From Rhyacophila brunnea (lineage: Eukaryota; Arthropoda; Insecta; Trichoptera; Rhyacophilidae), in contig JAGYXB010001998.1 in the NCBI GenBank assembly GCA_022495005.1, positions 62,001-126,000 on the forward strand: a stretch of DNA of 64,000 nucleotides. Direction: 5' to 3'. Under the pieces are notes generated by a model, which was not told where the DNA came from, did no database searches, and saw only the letters and a program-made list of their open reading frames with translations. The position numbers and the translations under genes were made by a program. Of this stretch, positions 1 to 17,700 are shown piece after piece (the first letter of the stretch is position 1; the number at the start of each line of letters is the position of its first letter).

Positions 1-172
1 TGAGTTGGATCTTCGATTTTAAACTCTGTCATTAAACGGAAGGCACCTAGTTCTTCTCGTCGCTGAATCCATTTCCGCACCCATCTAGACCATTTTTTCC
101 TCCTTTTTGTTGCCAAAAGACTTAAAATAATAACACTCGCTGCTTTCTTTTCATTCCCATATTGACAACTGA
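1..172 (-). CDS. PIF/Harbinger-type transposase, N-terminal fragment running off the left edge
   Basis: Read on the minus strand, this stretch is open and ends at the window edge. It encodes a peptide containing WSRWVRKWIQRREELGAF followed by an acidic segment ending FKIEDPT. A Trp/Arg-rich 'WWVRPW..RR..GAY' block followed by 'L..ED' is typical of the N-terminus of PIF/Harbinger (HARBI1-like) transposases. The catalytic DDE domain would lie to the left, outside the window. No convincing start codon was found, so an upstream exon or a truncated 5' end is possible. The frame has no stop in the visible part. The assignment rests on motif recognition only. Confidence 0.55.
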
Positions 173-5671
<5,499 letters not shown>

Positions 5672-5803
5672 GTATATTTCATTACTTACTAGTCTAGTCG
5701 ATCGTAACTAATATGACGATATATTTCTTAAGACTAGAAACATGCCGAGGTGAAACATGGTAACAAAGCGGCGAATATAATTATGACATGTTACATAGAT
5801 CAA

Positions 5804-5809
5804 AATAAA
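5804..5809 (+). terminator. proximal polyadenylation signal of the protease gene
   Basis: AATAAA lies 133 bp after the stop codon. A second AATAAA follows at 5968-5973 in a T-rich context, so either could serve as the mRNA 3' end. Confidence 0.45.
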
Positions 5810-5967
5810 ATTACCGCAGTGTCGCTTTTTGCCATTTTATTTTTGTGTGTGTTTTACGTAAGAGTGTGCGAGAGTATGTGGTAGTTTTAAACAAAGCCTT
5901 TTTTTCCATTATTTTATTTAGTGCAAACTAGACTGTTTTCATACTGAAATGTTATGACATTTTTTTG

Positions 5968-5973
5968 AATAAA
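5968..5973 (+). terminator. distal polyadenylation signal of the protease gene
   Basis: AATAAA lies about 300 bp after the stop and is followed by a GT/T-rich stretch, as expected for a downstream element. Confidence 0.45.
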
Positions 5974-6800
5974 ATCGACTTGTACTGAACAATATTGTTT
6001 ATTTATTATACTTGAATATACATATCTGGACCCGAGAAATAAAGTGAGTTAATATAAAAACTCAACTTTTTCAATGTAAAAAAAACTAAATACTGTTTTA
6101 ATAAAAAACATGTTTTCGTCTTGAGATCCCCAGGGTTCCAGCGGCTAGCTCAGCTGTCCATCGAACCCCGGATTCACAAAAAAAATTACGATATATTTGA
6201 GGGTGGAATTAAATAAAACCACGTCTGTCTCGTGTAACTTGGTATTAGCTTATATTTTACACTTTCTTTACATGTTTAGGTTTTTACAATTAGTTACGCA
6301 GGTCCGTATATGTCGGAAAGGGGACGCTTACTAACTTTTTTTTTTTTTTAAACTTCGCGTACCCACGCCATTCAGCAAAAAGGACTCTCGTGATTGGCCA
6401 AATTTTATCGCGTGATCCTTACGATTTGACGAATCACGAGGACCACCTCGGCGCAGACGCGCGAAGACTTCAACGTTGCCGGCAAAATTTATTATATTTG
6501 AATACTTATATTTAGTCTTAAAATTATCGCTTTCATCCATCATCATTTATACTTTTTAAATTAAATTAAATTTATCTTAATTACACCTCCGCCCAATATG
6601 CGATTTTCACACACCGGACGAAGGCCTTTACTTATGATTAAAAAATACTTACGTGGTTGAGCAAGGAATCAGATTAGATGTTTTATGAAGCCGTTTCTAG
6701 AGGTCAGGGTTACGTTTCGACTTGAGCTACTAAATGATTATTTTACTCCGGGAGAAGCCCGCCTGTAACAGGGGTGTATCAGTCTCCTATACAATTATTC
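5974..6800. other. intergenic, no gene seen
   Basis: AT-rich sequence with a T tract near 6338. No frame here resembles a known protein. Confidence 0.5.
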
Positions 6801-7026
6801 GACCATGTCCAATCCTAATAAGATCATATGGGCCTGCACAGGGTGGAGGTTTGTATTAACAGATTTTGTTTTTACGCAAAATGGATTTTAGCCACTTGCT
6901 CATCCTATTAGGTCCATACTCTGATTCATACACAAATTGAAAAACAATATGTGTACTTGCCAGACCCAGGATTCGAACCTGTGACCCACGACGTCATAGG
7001 CGTCTCGCGGCCATCGTGGCACTAAC
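6801..7026 (-). mobile_element. tRNA-derived SINE, copy 1
   Basis: On the minus strand a tRNA-like head carries a polymerase III B box (GGTTCGAATCC) and an A-box-like segment around GATGGCCGCGAGA. A body of about 150 bp follows, shared with the copies at 9093, 21010 and 60366. Shared blocks include TTTTTCAATTTGTGT, GAGCAAGTGGCT and AAAATCTGTTAATAC, with a short palindrome near the 3' end. SINEs depend on a LINE's enzymes for movement; the partner is not evident. Confidence 0.8.
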
Positions 7027-7603
7027 ATTCTTCAGTCTGTGTTATACTTGGTTGCCTACTTTTTAACCATTGAACATGACGGAGCAGACAGCGACAATGT
7101 TTCCTACTACTCTACAAACATTTGTTTCAATGTAATAGAGCCTGTACACGTGCATGGATTTACTGGCACCAATAGCGTATAAATTAAGCTATCGCGATAA
7201 TAAATGTTTACACACAAAAGTGCTGACAGTCTTGCCAATCTCATTCTTCTAGTGTAATCGAGACGCGTTGTTGTCATTGTATGGTGCTATTTGATAGGTT
7301 ATGAAAATTGGTAAATGTCAAAATGCTCTGCGCGGTATAGTTCGTATTTTTTCCGGCAAGTTCACAGGCGCAGATATCACACAAGTTCCAACATTTGCAT
7401 TTTCTTGTGATATGGTGTACTGTCAGCAGTAAATATCCATGGAAATGTAAAGGGGCTATTAAACCTTTGATAGTGAAATATTTAATCACGGAGCCCAACT
7501 GATTATTATCAATATACATCAATAATTCGAAACATACATACTAAATTCAAATAGTTGTCAGAAGTGAAGGAAAAAAGTGATGTCAGTAGCAATAAATATT
7601 ATT
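7027..7603. other. intergenic, no gene seen
   Basis: No recognisable coding sequence or delimited repeat was found. Confidence 0.45.
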
Positions 7604-7719
7604 ATTAACCCAATGCTTACGGGCCGCACAAAATTGTGTTTTTGCTAATTGCTTTTCAAATGCAAATTAACACGTTAATTACAAAATTAATTAAAAGGGC
7701 CCGTAAGCATTGGGCTAAT
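7604..7719. mobile_element. 116-bp MITE with 20-bp inverted ends
   Basis: The ends are ATTA-R-CCCAATGCTTACGGG and its inverse, matching at 19 of 20 positions. There is no coding capacity. A TSD is not clear, so the superfamily is left open. Confidence 0.65.
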
Positions 7720-8450
7720 ATGCGTGGTACAGACTAAAGTGGGTTCTGGTCACCTCCAACATTGCTCTTCACCATCTCTTCTCCCTTGCCCTGGGATAGG
7801 TGAACCCGCCGAAAGTCTGGAGTTCCCTCTGGCTTTGCCAACGTTAATACGACTAATATGTTTATTTCGGTTCAATGCTAATATTATGTTTATTTTTCTA
7901 TGTGTCCTACTCAGTGGAGTCTTTGGATCATTTGTAAATAAACCGGCGCCGTCCTAGTCCATTTTCACAGATAAGCCCAAGCATCTTCACACTGAATCTT
8001 GGCTCTCAATCTCCATCAGTTTCTGACAGTTGGTGGAGTACAGTGTAACATATGACAGTGTCAGTCTCATGAGAGTTTTTACAGTCATATCATCACTGTT
8101 CTGGTAGAAGACACTAATTCGAAAAAATGACATATTGAGTTAGTTATACCAAAATGTTCCTTATTTCAAACTTTACCGTCTGGAAACCTTCTTAATAAAT
8201 AAACAGTCTTTATTTTAAAGTCATCCTTTTTACGATTACCTAATAAACTCACATGATAAACCATTTCAAACATTTTAAAAACTTCAAAGTCAAATTACTC
8301 CAAACTAGTATTCTCCAGTTAGTGTGTTCTGCCAGAACAGAGACGATATATTTATTTTCGTGGATAATCGTTATGTTTTGATTACCATTAGCAACAAAAA
8401 TTTCATTTATCTACAACAATAATAAATTGATTCGTATTAGAAACAGTATA
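7720..8450. other. intergenic, no gene seen
   Basis: Small open frames here resemble nothing known. No delimited repeat was found. Confidence 0.4.
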
Positions 8451-8602
8451 AGGCCTCTTACGCAATGTCGACTGGTCTCCGGCAACCAGAAAGTATGACT
8501 GGTCGCCGCAACCACGTGCATAAATGCTGATTTCTTTTCGTATGCCGCGTGGTTGCTGTTTACTTGGTTGCCGGAGACTGGTCGACAGAGCGTACGGGAC
8601 CT
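8451..8602. mobile_element. 152-bp MITE with about 38-bp inverted ends
   Basis: The left end reads AGGCCTCTTACGC and then TGTCGACTGGTCTCCGGC; the right end is the inverse with a few substitutions (CCGGAGACTGGTCGACAG then CGTACGGGACCT). The middle holds further inverted CAACCACG/CGTGGTTG motifs, so the whole element could fold back. The TSD is uncertain. Confidence 0.65.
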
Positions 8603-8876
8603 AGTTCTCAGTTGAGCTGCCAGCGCTGCATACAAACAGTTGGGTTCAGTATTTTTTATGTGACTTTGAATCGAACACCGGACAATTTATGTTGGTGTAC
8701 ATATTATCTATCGTTAATTTTTTTTGGATGCTGTGAATGTTTCAGTTGGCCTTTATAAACAAACCAATCAGATACATTTATAATTCCATTGGCCACAGAT
8801 GTGATTTCATTTCATTCTGTCATTTTTTTGAATTGTAAATCTGTAGCCTATATGCTACGATCCTTTGGGGTTAGAA

Positions 8877-9459
8877 CAGTGGAGAAGAGTGGAGGTAGGC
8901 TGTAGAGATGCGATAGTAATAGTGTACACTTTCACGCCCTTACTTATTTGTTTTCATTGAATTAAAAATACAAATTGCAGATGTTGTTTGGTTTTTAAAC
9001 CTTGCCTAACCAATCCATAATAGATAAAAAAAATAAAAACAAACTTATGCCATTAAATCCTACATAATTTTATATATTTTTTGCTCATGAACAATGGCCG
9101 AGTGATGTAAGCGTCGGCTTATAACGTCGTGGGTCCTAGGTTTGAATCCTGGGTCTGGCAAATACACACTTTGTTTTTCAATTTGTGTTTGAGTCGTATG
9201 GACCTAGTAGGTTGAGCAAGTGGCTAACGTCCATTTTCTCATAAACATAAAAAATCTGTTAATACATACCTCTACTCTTCGGAGGCCCATATTATGATCT
9301 TATTACGATCAGACAAGGTCTAAAGAAAAAAAAAATAAAAGAATATTTTTCTATCTATAATTGTTAGGTTAGGTTGAAAACAAATATGAATGACTGATAC
9401 AGTTTAGTGTGCATTATTCTTGTCGGATCTCCACGGCCTACCTCCACCCGTCGTCACTG
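8877..9459. mobile_element. hAT-type MITE, family A, with a SINE inside
   Basis: The left end is CAGTGGAGAAGAGTGGAGG and the right end CCTCCACCCGTCGTCACTG, matching family A (CAGTGGCGAAG). The flanking 8-mers are GGTTAGAA and GGTTTTAA, six of eight identical, consistent with an aged hAT TSD. The SINE at 9093-9322 is inserted in it. There is no transposase. Confidence 0.75.
9093..9322 (+). mobile_element. tRNA-derived SINE, copy 2
   Basis: Same family as at 6801, in the opposite orientation. The head has ATGGCCGAGTGATG and the B-box GGTTTGAATCC; the body has TTTTTCAATTTGTGT and GAGCAAGTGGCT. The 3' end is GATCTTATTACGATC then AGACAAGGTC. It is nested in the family A element 8877-9459. Confidence 0.8.
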
Positions 9460-9761
9460 GGTTTTAAGAAACATATTTCAACATAACGTCAGAAAAAAAG
9501 AACTTTATTATTTTATTACACTAAAAATATATTACCTACTTACATTATTCAAGTTAACTGCAGTACATGGATTTCATTTAGACTAAAACGACAAACTCTA
9601 TAAAAGAACCTAGAGAACGAACTATAAAAGCGTTTGAATTGAGCTAGATACCTATATATATATAGACATATTATATATAATATATTATAGACATGGAAAG
9701 TTTTCACTGTACGATTTTTTCAGATTGGATACTTGTCTATACTTGTCTTATGCATCCTTAA

Positions 9762-10125
9762 GAGCATACTTCAGTGAACCGGCAAATAACTTTCAACTAT
9801 AGGTGCGACGAAATTTTGGACTCGCTGCCAATTGGAGAGCGAAAGTCGAGCTGTGAACACGTCAATTTGTTTTGTGATGGCATCGGGGGAAATAATTCTT
9901 AAATCGTGTAAAGATGACTAAAAAACGTTACTCATTTACTTGAAAAAGAAAACATGACAATGAATATATTATTATTATTACTAATAGAACAATAAACATA
10001 ACATTAAATGGACGCATGTTGAATTTTTATGACAAATTATGTTTTGTTCTGCATGCGTCGTTTGCACAATCTTCGTGTCGCGTAGTCACAATCGTTTTAG
10101 ACCATGCTTCAGCTGAAGTATAGCC
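9762..10125. mobile_element. 364-bp TTAA-flanked element, copy 1
   Basis: It is flanked on both sides by TTAA (9758-9761 and 10126-10129). The ends are GAGCATACTTCAGTGAA and CAGCTGAAGTATAGCC, imperfect inverted repeats. The other copies are at 33376-33734 and 52616-52979, in inverted orientation. TTAA targets are typical of piggyBac-type elements, but the ends lack the usual CCC, so the superfamily is uncertain. Confidence 0.7.
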
Positions 10126-10129
10126 TTAA

Positions 10130-10734
10130 CCGGATGTATGCCACAAGCAAGTATGAAATGAATGAAACTACAAGACAAAAGTTGGTTGTTTGGATGTGAT
10201 TGTGAATCATTTAAAACGCAGAGCCCTCTGAATTGGAATCAGATATCTGAAGTTAATTGGACCACATTATTCAAGAACATCATTGACGTATTTCTAATAA
10301 AGAACTACATAGGGAAATTCTTTAAAAATGAGTTTCAGAACAATATTTTTAGGTGAATAAAAGCGAACATGTATTAGTTGATATACAAAAATCAAGGCTT
10401 CAAATCGTTATTTATTTTCGTTTCCGGTTCAAGTAAGAAAATATATGCGGTTTTCGGTTCAGCTCCGAGTGATTAATTTTTAAATGTTTTTATTTTTATT
10501 ATACGTATGGATGATAGTGAGTGACCCAAAAGTCTAAGAGTCCAAAAGCCAAGATGTAAGACGTGTTGCATCTACAACAACTAAAGTCAAGAGTAAGATC
10601 ATGTTAAAAGGCGCATGTTTGAACATGTGCCGAACTGAAAAAACTGATGTGGCACAGTGTGGCACTAAAAGATTTCCCTGCTCTAAATGACAGTTGATCT
10701 GTATTTTGTATGCCAGAACTTCCTCTAACTTAAT
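10130..10734. other. intergenic, no gene seen
   Basis: One open frame (10162-10356) resembles no known family. The region is AT-rich without a delimited repeat. Confidence 0.4.
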
Positions 10735-10936
10735 CCGCGTTGACACGATCCGAGTACACTCGGACCAAGCGCACTCGTACGAGACAGCTTCATACTAATT
10801 ACTCCTATACGAGCTACTCGGACCGCGTTCTACTCTGCCAAGCTAGCTCGTATAGGAGTAATTAGAATGAAACTGTATCGTACGAGTGCGCTCTGTTCGA
10901 GTGTACTCGAATCGTACTCGGATGGTGTCAATGCGG
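10735..10936. mobile_element. 202-bp foldback element
   Basis: Two arms of about 85-90 bp (10735-10820 and about 10848-10936) are inverted copies sharing CGCACTCGTACGA and TAATTACTCCTATACGAGCT around a short loop. It is a near-complete palindrome without coding capacity. The TSD is not certain. Confidence 0.75.
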
Positions 10937-11713
10937 CTTTAGGGCCTACACAAAAATTTCAATATGGCCTCACACATGCTAGGACCGGCCCAGCCTTAAA
11001 TGTGTTATCAATTAAATACATCAAATACAACTTCAACCCAGTTCCAGATCACAGAAATAATATACTCGACTGGAAATATAAATGAGCTCTCAAAAATTTT
11101 ATACATGTTTCAAATATGGCCACAGAGAAACGGATCTCGTGTCTGGAAACTTGTATATTATGCAGTTCGCCGTATCACACTTCACTGTGAAATGTTGTAT
11201 CGGAAATATATGGCCGTATATTAAAGACCGCCCAACCTCTTTGGCTCGCATAGTACTGACATAAAATTCATGTCTAAATACAACACAGTTCTTGTCGGTT
11301 TACAGGATGCCAGCAGCAAATAAATTTTGAAATTAACCGATATACTGGATTATTTTGTTAGGTTAAGTTAAGTAAGGTTAGTTTAGGTTTTCATCCTTGA
11401 ATTCATGAATTTTGCCAAAATCGGCTATGAAAATTTGTTCAAAAAAACGTTCATATTGAATCTAATAAAATTGGAGACCGTATAGTATACGGTCACCTCT
11501 TTCCGATAAAAAGCTCACGGCGAATTGTGCCACAGTGAAATGTTTTAACCAATGGATCTACGGAATACGGATCGAGTTGACCTGTAGTGCCATTGAAAAA
11601 AGAAGTAGGTATAGAATTTGTGTCTTAAATTTCAACCTAAACAAAATAGATCCCTGCATTGCAGCTTTGTTATTTAAATTATCGCTATAAATTAAGAAAA
11701 TTAAATTTATGGG
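10937..11713. other. intergenic, contains a degraded telomere-motif repeat
   Basis: At about 11322-11395 there is GATATACTGGATTATTTTG followed by GGTTAAG/AGGTTAG-like units. This resembles one arm and the loop of the palindromic element at 26724-26917. No gene is seen. Confidence 0.45.
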
Positions 11714-14700
11714 TTAGCTTTCGTCGTCTATTAAAACAATTTGTTGTAATACTGAATTCACTGATAAGTCTATTAAGTTGTTCCCCATGAAGAAATCTGT
11801 AGCGATAATGTTGGTCTTTCCTCCCCACTCGTTCTTCACCCACCGAGTGAGATTTCTATTGACAGAGTCAGCCATCTTCCTCAGGTTGTTGCCAGGATTG
11901 AAGAAGATGTCGAGGGCGGACGGAGTGAGCTGCGCCATGATGGCCCACAGGGGGTTGCGCTGCATGCTGGCGAGCGGGTGTGGCCGATTTATCCGTGATA
12001 GATGCGGTCTGAAGGCGTCTGCTTGTCACCCCACATTTGTTTGAGAGGAGGCCACAGCCAGCTTGCTCCTGTGAAATTCAAGAGTGCTACAGATTAACTA
12101 ATAATTGATAATCGCTTCTTTTGACTGTTTGCTACTTGTTGTTTCAAATATCGTAAACATATATGTATTTCTTGATGCATTACATTCTTCTTTACTAGCA
12201 CCGAATTGTCTCAGACCTAGGGCTAGGAACACCGTTCCCTGTTAATAATTTGATGTCAAATAAGATTGTTAGAACTCTGTTTATTAGAAATTAAATAAAC
12301 AGGTCAATACTAAACATGCCTAAAGTTGCAAAAATTTTAATTCAAATATTCAACAATGAATTAATGTCACCCGTTAAATGAATTTCTATAAAATAATTTT
12401 TAATATGGCAATAATTAATCTCCTATATTACCTCTTGAAATAGATTCCTCAGGATAGCAAATAATGAGTCGCTTTCCTGACTCCCACAAGTCTTTCATTC
12501 TTGGCCCACTCAGCAGATGCAAATTCAGTCTTGAATCTGGTGTCATTATTTGTTTGAAGTCGATGGCTAAATCGCCCAGCTCTTTGAATATAAAATTGAC
12601 TAGAGATTCGTGCCTTTTGTGCCGAATTGCTCCGTTAAGTAGATAAAATCCAACAGGCAGCCTATGTACATCAACTATGACTATCTGAAATAAACAGAAT
12701 ATTTAGTGGCTATTTAAAATAAACAGAAGGCATCAGTTTAACATTGAGTTGTGCAGTAAAACCTGAATTATCATGACTAAGAATCATCTTAACGGCCCAC
12801 GTGCTCGGCGTAGGTCAAAAATTGAGTTTTTATTGTATTTTCAAACCATGATCCTGGACACTCCTTAAACGTTGTAGATAATCTATTTATATAATTTTGA
12901 AGCCTTATTATCCTTTATAGTTATTTTAAACATTTGATGACTGCATAAAGTATTTTTGTTGCATAAAATAGTATTCTTTTAAACCTCTCGCTCTAATGTT
13001 TTAGAATATAGTCATATTTCGGTACATAACTGTGCAGTGGTGTTAAGATTTTTACATTTATTAATTTTTAAACGCATTTATAAAACCATTAGTATAATTT
13101 ATTACGAGATAATTTTTGTAAAATATTCACGATAAAAATTATATTGATAGTCTCTGTGATCCCAAATTTGACAAGAATTAGGCATTTTATTATTCAAAAA
13201 ATCGGCAAGATTAACACATTTGAAGATGATTCTAAAGATACTTATTATAAGCTATGTCTTTGACCATTCAAGTGTGATAAACATCTTCTGAATAATGATT
13301 GCTTTATAATAATTATTGACCTAAGAATAAGGTAGTGTTTTTTTGAAATACGCCATTTCTTTTGTCATTTCCCAGTGGTTAAGCTACAACATACCGCCGT
13401 AGCCATAAATTGACAAACTATAATTAAAGTAGGGAGTAAAATGATATTGACGCGCGTGTTTGAACATGTACCGTTTAAAAAAAAATAAAAAAAAATTCGG
13501 TTAGGTACGAGTATGTTACGCATCTTTAAATTTTAGGCTCTGGTTATAACATAATGAAGATAAACTATTAGTCGGTAACCTCCATTTTTATATTTTATCA
13601 AATCCAGCTCCATTTAGCAAAATACAATTAAACCATCACCATTTTTTATATTTTATGACTAACATTAAATATTGATTTTAATGACGTGAAGGACATTTTA
13701 TTTCCCTATTCGCTTAGTTTAATTGTTAACTAATATATTACAGAATAGGTAAGTATATTCTATTTGCTGTTCTAAATGTGATTTACTCAAAAGGGTGGAG
13801 TATGGAGGTTACCGATTTTGAAACTGACAGCATTAAGTACTAATATAATTACCTCATCTTTTGCCACCTCAACAAATTTCTTAATATCCCTCAATACCGG
13901 CAGCAATGGAGCAATCTTAAATAAGTCATGATTCACCCAAAACCTAAAATAATCATAAAAATATAAATAATTAGGTATTTGAACATAATATCATAATTAT
14001 TTTTATAGCAGTAGCTTAAAATATTTATTATATCATTAAGCCCGTCATCCGTTATTTTATTAGATATACAAAATATTGACAAAAACATACGTACGTATTA
14101 TGAAAAAAAAAAATTGTACCAAGCATGACTTGAACCTAGATCCTTTGGATTCCGGCCAATGTGCTTGACTAATTGAGCTAACTCGCCGAGCAACATATCC
14201 AACCCATTGCCATTTCATCTGTTCAGCGACCTCTATCACATGTTATACTCTTGTCTGCTTCCTTAACCATTGATTTTTTGTGGTCTTTCCGCATTATGAC
14301 CAACTTGCACCTAATTAAACGCATGCAACTTTTGGATTTCTCTTACTTTAAGAGATATCTGTTCAATTATGGTTATATAATACATACCTGTCTTCAAAAT
14401 ATTCATCTGAAGGTTTAACTTCCTCGCTTGTGTTGGGCTTATTTTCAGGCGAAGAGTAGTAGCCGATCCTCATGTCCAAATATCTGATTCCGAAGACCAA
14501 CTGTGTCCAAACGTCGTGGTCTTGTGTAAGTACAAAGCTTTGAAATCCTTCCTCTTTTGTTGCGGCATTCATACTGGGAAATGACCCTGAGTCATGCGTT
14601 CCCGGTATCAACAATTGTGAGATTGGAATATTTCTCATTCTTTCCCTAAAATCAAAACAATATTTTTATATTAGGTGTACCTATATAATCTATTATTATT

Positions 14701-17700
14701 ATATAATTACTAAAGGCTGGTTCAGATTAGTCGAGTGGCGAGTAATTTAGTAACCAAACGTGTACGAACAGACAAATTTAGCAAACTCATTCAGTCAAGT
14801 CATTCCATTTTGTTCTAATTTTTCGGTCGAGTAGAGACCCCCAACATCTCTCACAAACCACAAAACAAGTCTGAACACGTTATCTTTAGTCAAGTTCATT
14901 AGTTGTCGTAGAATTTCTTCCTCCAATTCTTCTAATATAGGCATTATAAATAAACTTATTAACTAATTTATTTTGTGAACATACATAATTTGAAAACACT
15001 TCGAATCAGGTTCATCGTATTTTTACAAAAAAAAAGATTTTTTTCTATTGGTTATATATTTCTCAGAAATGTTTTTAAATTATATGTATGTTCAATAAAA
15101 AGAATGTTACATTCTTAAATCTTGTGAATTATTCGTTGAATAAAAAAAATAGTTAATCATTTATTTTTGCTTTGTCATATTGTGCTCTGTTGTGCTCACT
15201 CACTAATGTACTGTGTTCGGACACTTTTCAGTTACTAGATTATTTAGTGGTAACTAAATCACTCGCCACTCGACTAATCCACACCAGCCTTAAGATATCT
15301 CTAACAAATGTGGATGGGAGACTGATATCAAAAAGCGATTAGCAATGATAAAATATATCGAAACTATAACCAATTTAGAAGAGCAAAAACATTACCAAAA
15401 AAATTAAAATGCGTCTAGTAAAATCACTTGCTTTCCTTATACTACTAATTGTTTGTAATTGTAATGTAATGTAATCGTTTGCTTGCTGGGACAATAGCCC
15501 CAATCTAGGGGTAGTATCTTAACCAATGGAGTATGTTTTTTTTGTAATGTTATTTTTGCACTTATTTTGGGATCCAGATTCAGTGGTTTTTGCATAATTA
15601 CAAGTACAATACGGAATTACATATACGAATTTCTAGGAGACAGTAACATTCAAGAGAAAGACAGATTAGACATATTTAAAATGTGGTGCTGGAGTGGGAA
15701 CTAACGATTTCATCATCAGTGAACTCCTGATTCGAGACAGACACCCTTTGGTTTGCCTTCACCGGACTCTCCAATTTTTTGACGGTGAAAATCTGGAAAA
15801 ACTCGTATTTGGTCATGTTGAAAGTTGGAGAAGAAGAGCTTCCTCCAGATAGATGAATCAAATCCCTGCATACTCCTGCCAAGCCGTGGAGAAGGCTGTC
15901 AGATGGGATACAATATTTACAATGAATGATTTATTTTTAGAGATTGAATACCATTCATGAAAACTAAAGAAATAATTTAGAACATAAATATATCAAATGA
16001 TGTACATATTATACTTCTATTTTCATAAACTTTTTCTATACCTTTGATCTGACATCCAAGTCGGTTGAATTTTTAAACATGTCACCTCCTGTATTTCATC
16101 TTTTACAAAGCTTGCAATCCAAAACGGTAAACAATGTGGTCCCGGAATGGCATGTTCATCAGAATCTCCTAACTAAAACGGTTTGAAACTGTTGTATTAT
16201 TTTGATATAATATGTGTATATTTTTATATAGCGGCAGTTTGTTGATGATACAACATATGTAATCACGTGAAACATGACATGATCATTTTTATTTATATTG
16301 TTCCTTTTGATTATTATAAACACTGCTAAAACCGGGAGACTTCATCATTGTCAATAGCATTTATTTTTAGATAAATAATTTGGTAGCCACTATCAAATCT
16401 GAAAAATATGCTGTCATATTTGAAACAATATCTCTGCTAAATTAACCATGGACACAATTTAAAAAAAAAGAGAAAAAACTATGCTTTGAAATCGGATTGT
16501 TAAGAAATTGAAAATATAAATTTAGAAAACTTTAAATCAGATAATAATATGTTCTCAGCATCTCATTTCAATATGTTTTCCTATTTTTTTAATACTATAT
16601 TATTGTGATTGCGGTTTGATGTAAAAATTTAATATGTTAATTCTTATGCTATATTATCATACATACATATTGGGTTTCTCAATAGAATATAGTGACATCT
16701 CTGCTCTGTTCGGTAAACAGTTGTAACCGGATGGTTAAACTAAGAAAATTTGTTGGAAGAAATATAAACAATGATTTAACATCACTTTATTTTGTTTTGC
16801 AAAAATGATTATATTTTGCGGGATACATTCAACAAGATACGTGACTTAAATGCAATGATCTTATTTACAATGAAATCAATTTACACAATTTATTTTAATA
16901 TAAATCTGTTGGTTACTTGTTTGTGCCAGCCGCCAGGCAAGTGTAAATGACCCAGCGATATGTTGGTTCTATAAAATCCCCAAGGATGGTCGCCTATTTG
17001 TTCAATCTCTAAAGGACTAGCAGTCCGTATTAGTGTTGGGTCCACATCAAATAAACCAATCTGTAAAGTAGAATAATAATTATAGTGTTGGTAGGTAAGG
17101 TAAAGTCGCCAAATACCACCCCCCGTTTGTTTTGGCCATTTCTCAAGCTTATTTGCGTATAGTGATATTTTAATTGATTTTATTTATTATCTTTATATTG
17201 TTGGTTATGACAATATACAACAGAAAATAGCATATAAACTAAAACAAAAATAATTTTATCGATATAATAAAAAATGTCATTTTTGTTACTTTTGTAAAAG
17301 TTATCCAAATATCGCCCCCTGGACAAAAAAAAATTAATATCAGTTTTTAACAAAAACTTGGAATGCTAAATGGAAGTTTTAAATAAGTTATTTAATGATG
17401 TTTATTTAAATCATGCATAATGTATTACAATTATATAAGTGTGTGTAATTTTGAATGACTTGTGAATATGGGTTCTAAATACCGCCCCTATTCACCACAC
17501 CAGTGTATCCGGAAATTTGTACGTAAACAGTTCACAGCAAGGCACTTATTTGTGCGCCGCAGTACGTGAAACATGAGTTCGTGTAACATTTAATCAAATG
17601 ACGAGTTCTTCGTTGAAAATTTGTACGATCGTGGAGTACATTTGTACGTATGCTACAACATGTGGAGATGTCTTTACTAGATTAGGGTTAATCTAATTGG

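Noticed and set aside
6131..6175. tRNA or SINE near GCGGCTAGCTCAGCTGTCC
   Set aside because: An A-box-like string only; no proper B box and no copy elsewhere in the window.
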